Source: Chytridium lagenaria
Lineage: Eukaryota > Chytridiomycota > Chytridiomycetes > Chytridiales > Chytridiaceae
Assembly: GCA_025449115.1 (NCBI GenBank)
Contig: JAHLKC010000044.1
Location: forward strand, 62,001 to 126,000
DNA: 64,000 bases
Reading direction: 5' to 3'
The notes under the pieces were generated by a model, which had not been told where the DNA came from, did not search any database, and saw only the letters and a program-made list of their open reading frames with translations. Position 1 is the first letter of the stretch, and the number at the start of each line of letters is the position of its first letter. Of this stretch, positions 36,401 to 46,900 are shown piece by piece. The position numbers and the translations under genes were made by a program.

Positions 36401-37567
36401 ACCGAATGGAGCGGGGAAGACGACGTTGATTTCGATTTTGACGGGGATATATGAAGCGACTTCGGGGGTTGCGAAATTGGCTGGGTTTGATATTGCGAGA
36501 GATAGTAAGGAAGTTTATAAGGTTATCGGAGTTTGTCCGCAGGTATGTTCTTTTATCTTTTCCATTTTTTGTATGTCGCTGGTGTATTTGCTAATAGAGT
36601 GTGTTAATTTCAGTTTGACATTTTGTGGGAGGACCTTACGTCTCCGAGCACTTGTACTTCTATGTAAGTTGTTCTGTGGTAAGCCCTCCATTAATCTATC
36701 TTTAGGCAAGGCTCAAAGGCGTACCCGCGTCACAAGAAGCAGCATCCGTCAAAAATTCCCTCGAAAGCGTTTCCTTGACGACACTCGCGAACCGTACGAC
36801 AAAGGGTCTCTCGGGTGGAGAGAAACGACGACTCTCCATCGCCATCGCCTTGGTTGGTGAACCCACTGTGGTCTTCCTGGATGAACCGACAGTGAGTTTC
36901 AGCTATAATTTTTTTGTCTGACTCGATTTATTTACATAGACAGGCCTAGACCCTGAAGTTCGCCGTCTCATATGGACCATCATTCAAAACGCGCGTGAAG
37001 GCAAAACAATCGTACTGGTACGCCTCCCAATGACTCATGTACGCATATCTCACTTTTGTTTTAGACCACCCACTCTATGGAAGAAGCCGAAGCTCTCTGC
37101 CAACGCGTCGGTATTATGGCAAAAGGGACACTTCGATGTCTTGGAAACCCTCTGCGTCTCAAAGAACTTTACGGAAGTGGGTTCAGAGTCTTTTTCAATT
37201 CGAAAGAGGAGGATACGGAACGGGCTGCCAAGTGGGTGGAGTCGTTGCTTCCAGAGGGGTGGACAAAGGTGGATTCGTTTGCTACAAAGTGAGTATATTA
37301 TACGTCGCTGCTTTACACGATATGAAACTGACGATATGTGATAGCACAAGTTACGAGTTTCCGAACACGCCAGGCATTATTTCGGATTTATTTAATAAGG
37401 TTGAACAAGGGAAGTCGGAGAACGGGATTGTGGATTGGGGTGTTTCGCAGACGACGCTTGAGGAGTGAGTTATTAATATCCAAACTCAGCACAATATTTA
37501 CAACTCTTTTTTCTTATAAAGGGTTTTTCTTAAAATTATTTCGGACGATGATGCCAACGCCGATTGA
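33439..37567 (+). CDS. Half-size ABCA-type transporter, copy 3 (frame broken in several places)
   Basis: A first exon starting at the ATG at 33439 and containing [14 protein letters not shown] splices at about 33528/33605 to [18 protein letters not shown], matching the start of copy 2. Then follow helix 1 ([17 protein letters not shown]), the lumenal domain ([36 protein letters not shown]), the helix block with [20 protein letters not shown] and one [18 protein letters not shown] near 36390, [34 protein letters not shown] and [16 protein letters not shown]. It ends DDDANAD at the TGA 37565-37567. An in-frame TAG sits at 34422-34424 where a T seems lost from ATTTTAGGAG-type text. Other breaks are near 33465, 34975, 35582 and 36632. 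Function is as for copy 2: lipid-class ABC export as a homo- or heterodimer. Consensus error is the likelier reading, pseudogene the alternative. Confidence 0.8.
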
Positions 37568-37847
37568 AAAAGGACCTCACCATTCTTGAACCCCAAGTTT
37601 CCCGTTTTTTTTTTTTGTTCTTTCTCTTTGTTGTGTTTTAGAATTTGGTTGTTTATGTTTATAAACGTGATTGCGCCTTCATGTCCGTGAAATATCGACG
37701 GGATGTATTCCGCCAAGCCAACATTGCTCGATGTTGTGTTTTAATTTTCTTGAGACGTTGACGAGAAAAAGCAAGTGGAATTCCAGACAGATTTTTCCCT
37801 GTGTTTTACCCAAAACGTTGTTGTGGCGCAGTCGATTTTAAAAAATA

Positions 37848-39180
37848 ATGTCCATGGGGATACCGTCGATACCCGCAACGTCATCTGGCCGCATTCAGCT
37901 GCTCTACCCCCTGCCGTTAGAAGTTCGTCGACGCATCTTTCTTTTCGCTGGTGACCTCGATCTTTCCGTCGCAGCAGAGTCACTGTTGACGAATCTTCCT
38001 TCCCTGTATCCTGCCACTCGCCATTGCTTCGCCTTTGAACATATCAATTTCAAGGAAGTCAAGCGCTTCTTCCCCGTATCCAAAGAGCTTTTAAAGTCCA
38101 TCAGGTACACTGATGGTGATTGGTTGGAAAAAGGCCGTGTGGTATGGAAAAAAGTTGTTGCCCACACAACCACTAGCCTCGCTGCCGCCTGGATGTACCG
38201 TTTCGGCCCTTGTCCTTGGAACGATGCATGCTTTCAAGAGGTAGCTTTACGTGGCTGCCTTGATCTGTTTCAAATGCTGTACGAGTACAATCCGAAACGC
38301 TTTAGCAACTTCACAAAAACACAATGTGCGGTCCATCACTTGAACTTGGTCCGATATTTGCATGAGAAGGAGGGATTCAATGAGAAGTTGATGGATTTGG
38401 CAGCTACTTACAGGTATTTGGACGTCGTGATGTTTCTACATAAAAATTGTCCCAAAGGGCGCAAGACGCGCGCCTTATATTGGGCAGCCGCCCGGGACAC
38501 CTGCATATTGTAAGGTTTCTGCTTGAGAACCGCACAGAAGGATGTAGGATCGAAGGATGCTGAACGGATGCGATGAGGGAGCGGTCTATGGCAGCCAATT
38601 GCACATTGTAAAATACTTGCTTGAAGAGAATGTAGAGGCATGCACGGAAGGACGGATATCTACGGCATCGAAAGAAGCAGCAAGGCGTGGCTACTTGGAA
38701 ATTTGAGATTACTGCACAAGCACCAAGAGCCATTCACGACTGACGCGATGGATGTGGCCGCAGCATTTGGACATTTGAACATTTTTCAATTCTTGCATGA
38801 TAACCGGAGGGAGGGATGTACTTTTAACGCTTTGGCTTGGGCCGCTGAGAACAGTCATGGCGATGTAGTGGAATTTCTGGCTAAGCATCGAAATGAAGGG
38901 CGTCTGGATGAGGTTTTTAAAAAGGCTGTCATAAGAAACCGTCGGAATGTTGTGAAAGAGTTATCGAAATACCAAGATAATGAAAGCATGCCTCTGCTCT
39001 CAAGATATCAGCAGAAAAGCGCGGGAGCATTTCCTCACACCGTTTCAAGATAACCAAATATTTGATGACGCTGTGTGGGAAGAGGATGTAGAGGTGGCGA
39101 TCGCTGCTGCAAAAAAGAAGGGGAATACCAATGTCGTAAATGTTTTGAAAAACTGGCTGGAGAAGGGTGACGTGAGTTAA
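37848..39180 (+). CDS. F-box-like N-terminus plus ankyrin-type repeats
   Basis: The ATG at 37848 begins MSMGIPSIPATSSGRIQLL, followed by PLPLEVRRRIFLFAGDLDLS, an F-box-like helix, and a linker with WLEKGRVVWKKVV. From about 38220 on, repeats of the form GCLDLFQMLYEYNP, LNLVRYLHEKEG, YLDVVMFLHKNCPKG, SQLHIVKYLLEEN, GHLNIFQFLHDNRREG and SHGDVVEFLAKHRNEG are degenerate ankyrin repeats spaced 30-35 residues apart. Such F-box/ankyrin proteins form large families in chytrids and probably recruit partners to ubiquitin ligases. Frame changes occur near 38508, 38706 (a T short: GYLEI should run on to LRLLHKHQEPF) and 38985. The end is taken at the TAA 39178-39180 in the frame reading WLEKGDVS. It could also be a partly decayed family member. 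Confidence 0.65.
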
Positions 39181-39530
39181 CGCGAACAAACCCTTTTAAA
39201 TCTGTATATGGGTAGAATCGGTAGATCACGCTCTTTTGGAGGTATTTGTTGAGAATGAATGGTCGGATGCGTGCGATGAAGATTTGCTTGTTTATTCTTG
39301 TTTTTATTATTGCATCACTCCTTGTGCATATGCGCATTCTGCACTGGTTGCAAGATTCTGTTTTACTCCTTGCACAGAGCGCATCCCCATCCGCTGTGAT
39401 TGTATTGCACGATCAACTCGCTCTAGCTTATTGAAGAATTCTTAGCAGAAAACTTTTCTCTGAGTTTCCAGTCTGAAACGCAACAGTTTTCTGTTTTTTT
39501 TTTTAAGCGCGATGGGCTCTTTTCATCGTG
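39181..39530. other. Intergenic
   Basis: About 350 bp between the ankyrin gene and the unknown gene at 39531. It includes a T-rich tract at 39490-39504 just ahead of the next start, possibly part of its promoter. Nothing else is recognised. Confidence 0.4.
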
Positions 39531-41522
39531 ATGGTGATTACTCTCCTGAAAAAGTTGTCCAACGTTCTGGACAACATCACTTCACCAACAATGACCTCCA
39601 CACCCTTCCCTTCAGTCAAGGACATTAACCATCTGCGAGACCGCCTCCGCTCTCACCCCGAGGTCTTTGAGATAGAATCATTCTGCCGCTCCCATGGCCA
39701 CTCCTACGACCCCTTCTCAGTCCCTTCATCCATGGACGACGTTGACAACAACATCAAAACGTACACATCTGCATTCTATCAACAGCCATGCCCTGTTCCT
39801 CCGATTTCAACATGGAAGGAGATGACATTGCGGAATGGGGTGGAAGTTGGAAATGCGGGGAAGGTGGCGGTGTCGGGATTACCAGGGATGTCGTCGTTGA
39901 TTTTGTCGAGTATTGCTGAGGAAAAACATCGTAAGTTTTTCTATCGATTCCATTATACTTTTTGCACCATTCTTCCATGGTATTTTGCTTCTTTCGACTT
40001 TCAGTAGATGGAGTTTTTAATTGGAATGAAGGGAGAAGGCCTGCATATAAACTATGATTTCTTTGTTTATTTAACGTTAGTATTTTTTCGGCAACAGACC
40101 AAAGCTCTCTTCTTGTCCTCAACAGCCTGACATCCAGTATCAACGTCCCAACATCGTAAGTTATCCTCTCCCATCACGTAGACTCATCTTCTCCAGCACC
40201 GACACAAACCGAGCCTTCCGTCCCCTTTTCAACGAACCGACCAAATCCATGACCCTTCAAATCGCCCTTGACGCACGCAACGTCGTTACGCACATTCTCT
40301 CACGTCATGGATCTGCGTCGTTTGCGGCACTCTGGGATGAATCGGGGAGTCCCGAGTATGGGTTTTGGAGACATATTCGGAGACGGTTCAAGGCTTGCAT
40401 GGGTGAAGATGAGGTGCTAAAGACGGTGAGGGTGAGAAGGAAAATGTGGAGAAGGAGCGTGGAGCGAGATAAAGAGGCTATTGCGTGTGTGTTTATTGAT
40501 GTTATGGTTATGATTTTGGAGTTTGATTTAGCACAGAATATATGTAGGTGACTTTTTCGATACAACGCATTATCGTATTTCTTGCCTTCCGAAGTTAATT
40601 GCTTTTTATTATACCCTCCATTAAACAGATAACCCCATGTCATCTCTCGCTTTTCGATTTCTCGGTGATCGTAAGTTCTCTACTTTCTTGAATGATCGTC
40701 AAGTGTCTTTTCTTGAATCGCTCGTCTTGGCGCCGTTTCGTAGCGCCGTCGATGAAGTCACCGTTGATTTGGTAAAAGGAGGGTTATCTTTGAGGCTGTT
40801 ACATGTAGTGAGTGAACCCCTTTCATTCGTCCGTTTTTTCAATGTTTACTTTGTCGGGTTAACGTTAAAAAAAAATTCAGTACACAATCCTTTGCTATGC
40901 TACCGCCTCCACCGTCAATCCCGTCAGTCTGGACTCCCTTCTCCAACCTCTATCCTCATACCTCGTATCCATGCCTTCAACCCTCAACTCGCTTTCTTAA
41001 CAGTAAGTACCTTTTTGCCATAAATCCTCACTAACAATGTAAAATAAAGAACATCAAATCCCCCTGTTTCCGCTTCAACCTCATCAAAACCATCCTCATC
41101 AACCAACGCTGGGTCACCGACTCTGATCACCTTGAAAGACTCTACCGCCATCGTCCGACGCTCTCTGATGTCGTGAAATCACTCCTTCACGTTCCGCCGA
41201 AACCAAAGTCACCAAAGACCTCGCGTTCGAAAAAGCGGCGACCGGGAGAGGAATTGCAGGTGTATTTGCTGGTTGTGGAGTCTGTGAAGATGGTGAGGAT
41301 GGCGGTGGAGGCGTTTTTGGAGGCAAGAGGGATGGAGTTGAAGAGTGGGGAGTGGGTTTCGGGGATTACTGGGAGGAGGGAAGGTGGGTTTGTGAGGTGG
41401 GGTGCGAGGAAATGAAGAGGGAAATTGAAGAGGGAGTTGATGAAGTGCAAGAGAGGACTGAGGCCATCGATGAGGTTGTGTGGATTCAAGAGGTGGTGAG
41501 GGACTGGGTCTCTGGAGTCTGA
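39531..41522 (+). CDS. Protein of unknown function, multi-exon
   Basis: Candidate starts are the ATG at 39531 (MVITLLKKLSNVLDN) and that at 39591 (MTSTPFPSVKDINHL). The second exon is uncertain. Later exons read SSLLVLNSLTSSINVPTS, a helical stretch DARNVVTHILSRHGSASFAAL and FWRHIRRRFKACMGEDEVLK, then SFLESLVLAPFRSAVDEVTVD and, after an intron, YTILCYATASTVNPVSLDS. The last exon has FNLIKTILINQRWVTDSDH and a Lys/Pro-rich piece (HVPPKPKSPKTSRSKKRR) that looks like a nuclear-localisation signal. One frame stops at 41413-41415. An alternative reading after about 41387 continues as EEMKREIEEGVDEVQERTE to a TGA at 41520-41522. I do not recognise the family. The protein seems soluble, mostly helical and about 480-520 aa. 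Confidence 0.55.
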
Positions 41523-42637
41523 GTATTTGGTTGGGCAAAAATGGTGTTTATCAATGTAAAAAGATGCGATTCAGTTATTCACCAAATCGTACAGAAAATG
41601 ACACGATGTCCTAGATGCCGTCCTTAAAAGCTAATTACGCCAAAGGAGCTGCTTGAATTCGCCTGTGTACACCATCGTGTAGCTCGAGATTCTTTACTCT
41701 ATTCAGCGCGCGCAGGGCGACGACGACGGCGACGACAATGAAAGTAGTCAACCTAGGCTCTCGATCCATGACATGCGTGCTATTGCAGATGTTGACTCGA
41801 CGGCGTTGGTGTTTGTTGGTCGAGGGTGGAGGATGACTGGATTTTTATGTTTTAAGGAAGCCACGGTGTTCGCTGGCGAGTGTTTTATACGAAACCCATA
41901 TTAATAAAAAGTAATGTAGCGTTTTAAGGTAACGTTTTTATTAGTTATCTGGCAAAGAACTGTTGGCAGAGATCTGACGTTCAAGATCCGTGAAAGCCAT
42001 CCATTTCCTTCTAGTTTTCCTACTTTGCATATTTTAGACATTTTTATCAACGTAATGAGAGCATCCGAAACAATAACGCCTGCAGTCCTTTAAGGTTCCC
42101 GATATATTAAAGAGTTCCACGAGGCAAGGTCGGCTTTTCTCTATGGGGAGCGGCATTCCGAATTCGAGAACATTGGCACATACAGGCTTTTGTTCACATG
42201 TTACTATCTGACCACGCGATAAATATCGATCTGACAGTCAGTCAAGGTCTCACGGTCAGGCAGAAAATAGAAGAAAGCAGCTCGCTGTGCGTGGTTGGAG
42301 TATCTGCACGAGTTTGTTTATGTGGAAATCCCTCATGAGTTACCCAAACACGGATTTTCAACAAACAATGGCCCACCAAAAACAGCGATGACCCCTCTCT
42401 TCCCCAATATCGCCTGCTACTCCTTCTACTCCTCGACAGCCCAATGAGATACGACGGATTGCCGTCTTCCTCTTCCTGGAGTAGTAGCGTTTTTAAGAGC
42501 AGGTATAAATCCCTTGACAACCCCCTTGACAATTCATTTACGAATCTCTTACTTTTTCGACAAACTCGACAACCGTCGTCGTCAGCACTACACACCCTCA
42601 CCTAACCCCCTTCAACCACCAAAACAACCTATTCAAG
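41523..42637. other. Intergenic, 1.1 kb, ending in the PLAC8 promoter
   Basis: No gene is recognised. A 119-codon minus-strand frame (42242-42601) overlaps the TATA element and leader of the PLAC8 gene and lacks any domain. A gacgacgacggcgacgac run (41715-41732) is a short imperfect repeat. Confidence 0.45.
42504..42510 (+). promoter_or_regulatory. TATA-box candidate for the PLAC8 gene
   Basis: The motif tataaat lies 128 bp before the PLAC8 ATG. A leader of about 95-100 nt would follow, rich in ACC/CAA, which is typical of highly expressed fungal genes. The evidence is motif and position only. Confidence 0.45.
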
Positions 42638-43135
42638 ATGAGCGGCGAAAAGGAGTGGACCTTCCCCCTCATGAACAGTCACATGGTATGGATCCCTGCA
42701 GCACACTCTTGCTTTAGTCTCGTGCTGATCGATCTGTTTTGCACCTCCATCATACAGGACATTGTCAACACCTTCATTGCGTGCTGCGTCCCCTGCGTCA
42801 CCCACGGACAGATCCACGAGAAAGCCGGTGGGGTTCCTGCATGACCGGTGCCCTCGTCTACTGTGTTTGCTACACCTGCGGCTGTTGTGTCTGGTAAGTG
42901 CAATGACCCTCTCACCTGTCAACTTGTCAATATTTTCTAATGCTTTCTTTGCCCGCCTTCATCATAAAACAGCCTCGACACCTGGCGTCGTGAGTCCATC
43001 AGGAGGGAACGCAACATCAAGGGCAACATTGCCGACGATATCCTTGCCTCCTACGTGTGCGGTCTCTGCAGTATGGTTCAGGAATACCACGAAATCATCG
43101 ACGAGGTCCCTGCTCAAGCTCAGATGAAGCAGTAG
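42638..43135 (+). CDS. PLAC8-family cysteine-rich protein
   Basis: Three exons, 42638-42685, 42758-42893 and 42973-43135, give about 115 aa. The protein starts MSGEKEWTFPLMNSHM. The family core is DIVNTFIACCVPCVTHGQI, then GALVYCVCYTCGCCVCLD, RRESIRRERNIKGNI and SYVCGLCSMVQEYHEI, which reproduces the CC..PC...GQ, cysteine-rich helix and C..C...QE(Y/L) pattern of PLAC8. Members are small, membrane-associated proteins linked to cell size, metal or calcium handling; the role here is unknown. Between HEKAG and SCMTGALV one G appears to be missing from the run at 42830-42833; as given, the frame ends at a TGA at 42842-42844. C-ending codons and the TATA box suggest strong expression. Confidence 0.85.
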
Positions 43136-43945
43136 ATCATCTCCCCGTTCATCTCATAGACTTTGTTAGAACAACCCCCATCACCATCCATCCTTCACTA
43201 CCCACATAGATCCTCTTTATCCCTTTACTTTTAAAAAAATATATGGAACTGTTCGTTGTAGATTCTTTAAAAAAACTCACGTCCCACCCATTTTATTGCT
43301 TACGGCTAATAAATACAATAATGCCAGTGAGAAATACTCTAAAGTGGCAGATGCACTTTCTCATAACGATCCCCCTTGCTTCCAGCAAATGCACAGTACA
43401 GTGTTTTCGGCCGGTTGTATCTGGCAAACCTGCACTCGCGACTTTCGCCAACTGTCGCCTTTATGTACACCAGTCCTTCCCCAAACACGGATGGTAGTGC
43501 GCAACAAGGTCATCCTGAATGGATATGCTCGCGAGGTATACATAGACATCCAGCTGCATTGAACCACGTCGAGCTCAAAAGAAATAGGAGAAGTAACCAC
43601 CACTGGATAGCCGTCAAAGAGTGCGGATGCGCAATGGAAAAATGTAACAGACTAGGGTTCTTCGCGTAAGGCGTTTTCCCCCACTCAATGATACTCAATG
43701 ATATTGGCCTAAAAACCCCGAAGTCCAAACCCCTCGTCCGTCCAATAAGAGATCCTCTTTGTTCTCGACATATCCATTGTTTCCACCGTATTCTTGTTAG
43801 TCTATTGGCGATTGGGAACAAAGCCAGAAGGAATAAGAGGAAAAAAAGGGGTTGCCGATCACGCCCATATGAGAACCAGTGGCCGGATCATAGAGACAGC
43901 TTGATTATCTTTCCATTTCGCAAGCGACCGCGGGTAGACGGCGCT
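43136..43945. other. Intergenic / leader of the coiled-coil gene
   Basis: About 810 bp. The reading frame of the coiled-coil gene is open upstream of its chosen ATG back to about 43690, so an earlier start is possible, but the upstream peptide (for example KARRNKRKKRGCRSRP) lacks the composition of the protein. No separate gene is seen. Confidence 0.4.
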
Positions 43946-46900
43946 ATGCAACCTCCACCATCTCCGAGAACGCCTCGGCCGAGTCGGCCGCAGCAGTCAG
44001 GGTCAACGATAAGAGGCAACATAAACACTGCAAAGAGAGCAGATCAAGCGACAAGTCCGCTGGCACAGGCCCGAACTATTTCACAGTCATTAGAAGACCT
44101 AGTTAACATTGCAACAAACGAGGCCCAACATTCTAGCACCGAGTATGAGCGGCAGGCGTTTCAGTCGCAATACAACACGGATAAGAGCACACCGTTGAGG
44201 GTGACTCGGCAAGAAATGGAGCAGATGCAAAGGGATTTAAGGATTGCATGTGAAGTTGGACAGCAGCTACTGAAGAAAAATGAGGAGCTTGCGAGTTCTT
44301 TGGAAGAAACGGAGAATGCCAGGGAGAGGCTTGTGAGATTGCTGGAGGAGGAGAGGAGTGATGTGGAGGAGAAGATGCGATTTGAAGAGGTGGAGAAGGA
44401 TAGGATGAGGGCGCAGGTGAAGAATTTGGAAGAGCAGGTGTCGAAGCTGAAGGTGGAAGTTCGGAAGACGGCGGACGTTCAGGGAGAAGCTGGTTAGGAG
44501 CGCTACTTTTCCTATGCATTTTCATTTTGCGTTTCCTTTTACTAAAGGAGTCGGACGTACTGCGGCTCTCAAGTATAGTATTTTAACGTATCTGCCCTTT
44601 TTTCATTATCAGCCGTATTACGGGATAGAGTTTCATTCCTGGACGGAGCACACCAGCGTCTCGAAGAATCCTTAACGTCCACTAACAAGGAACTTCGTAC
44701 AGTCTCTGGAGAACGAAAGAACCTCATGGTGACAGTTCAGGAGCTCTACGATCAGCTCACCAACTTTCGAGAGATCAACAAGAACCTCAAAAGTTCTTGC
44801 CAGAAGCAGGTTGGAGAGTATTCTGATATGATGGTAAAGATGCAGGTGAGGGGAACTTCATAGTTCATGATCATCAAAGGATTACTGACATTTGCATACA
44901 ATGTCAGGATGAGAAGCTGGAGATGGCTCTTCAAATGAAGAAAATGTCGGAGGAGATAACGCGGTATAAGCGGATGGTCTCTGAATCCGATACTTGTGAG
45001 TTTAAACCCTTTTCCCCGGCTATTCTTATATTTCAAAACATTATGGAATCATGCTGTAATCATAGAAGATGCTAACACAAGCTTTACAGCATCTTCGACT
45101 CAACTTGGCGAAAACAGCTGGCTTACTAAATCCATCCAATCTATCGTCAACGAAGTAAAGATGCAGGGTTCCACTCTTGTTCAACAACGTGAAAGTTCAG
45201 ACCTTGAAGCCTTGAAATCTGCACTCGCAACAGCCGAAGCCGAGAACCAGGAGCTCAACGATCTTATCCAACGCCAGCAGGACGCACTTCAATGCCACGA
45301 GGAGGAACACAATGCGCTTTTATCAAAGCTCGCGGAATTTGAGCGCGATTCATTCCTTGGGAACGATGAACGGAGTGGCAGCGGGGAAAGACTTGGCATA
45401 GTTTCTCCGCGATTACTGCGGTCTAGTCTTGTTCGAACGGGTTTGACGGTTAATCGAAAAGCGGAGGGTGTGACACTACAGAATTTTAATGAGGAGACAG
45501 ATGGAGCCGATGGGATCTCTGTAGCAGCTCAGCTCGCAAAGACTATTGAGGAAATGGAGGAGACGGCCCGGATATTCGAACAGCAACTCTCAATAGTTGA
45601 GAAACTCCCTCCTCTCGACGAACTTCTTGCGTCTCGCGGAACGCCAGACACTGGTACCAAAAAGATGGATCGAGCTGTCGCGGAATCATTACCGTAAGTG
45701 CTACATTTAAGAGCTAAATATTTGGCGCTATTTCAGTCGGATTTTCACGGACGAAAATTATGGGTGTAGAGATCGACGCTGCTTGAGATTTACTTTAAAA
45801 TCCGTTAATAGCAGACGTTTCTATCCATTCCTCTTTCTTATAAGAGTTGTCAGCGTCCCATCGCCTCACTGACGCTCTGATCGTTTCTTCCATTTTTCTT
45901 GTAGATCCGCTGGGTCGCAAGCTTCGACTAGGTGTACTCCCGACTCACCTGACTACACTAAGATCCCTGACGAGCTCAAACGGGAAGTGGCACTACTGCG
46001 TCAACGAAACCTTGAAGTCAACGCGGAGCTTTCAAGACAGACAATCCAAATCGCAGACCTCAATTGGAAGATCCGTGATCTTGAATCGGAAAAGGCTGCG
46101 ATCACTGAACGCAAAGAGACTCTGGAGCAGGAGATCACTGTCATCAGAAACGCGGCACTACAGGGGAAACCGTTACCTCCAAGGTCCCTTGAAGAGGATA
46201 TTCAGAACGATCTCGACGACTTAGCCTTTAAGCTAGAAGAGAGTGAGAAAAAGTTCTCTCAAGCAAAGTCCCGTATTGAAAAGCTTGAAAAAGACAACAA
46301 CCAATTACATCACTCTCTCTCTATATCAGAAAGCCGTGCTCTTGATCTACAAGGCAAGCTTAACCAAGCTCACTCCCAGAAAGCCGCTTTCGATCGTGAT
46401 GTTGAGGCAGTGTTAGGCGTTGAGAAGGAACTCAGCATCAACCCTTCCACCACATCTGTTCACGTTTACCGCTCCGCACTTGTAAAATCTCAATCCATCA
46501 TTCAACGCCTCACATCGGATCTGGCCATTAGCAACCAGGACCGCGCTCGAATGCGTGAAAGCATTACAACACTCGGCGCGCAGCTGGCGAAACAAGCGTC
46601 ACTCTTGGGTGAAATTGAATGGCGTCTTAAAGATGCTGATGCGCAGCATTCCAGCGCCGCGACGAGGATGGCATTAGCAGAGGAAGCCAAGAATGCGTTG
46701 GAAGAGGAATTGAAGGATGCAAATGAAAAAATGAGATCACTTGCGCTGGCCGCGAGGGGGTCGATGATTCCAATGCCAGCTTCGGCTTCGGCGAGTGCAA
46801 CGGGAGCGACGCTTGCGAGTCTTGTGGAGACGCAGAAACAGTTTGATCAGTCATTGATGGCGGAGGCGAGAGCGAAAGAGGATATGATTGGGAGGTTACA

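Noticed and set aside
39531..41522. MutS-family (MSH4/5-like) identity, from SLDSLLQPLSSYL
   Set aside because: The resemblance is limited to one short segment; the ATPase motifs of MutS are absent.
42242..42601. Minus-strand open frame of 119 codons
   Set aside because: It lies over the TATA element and leader of the PLAC8 gene and has no recognisable motif.
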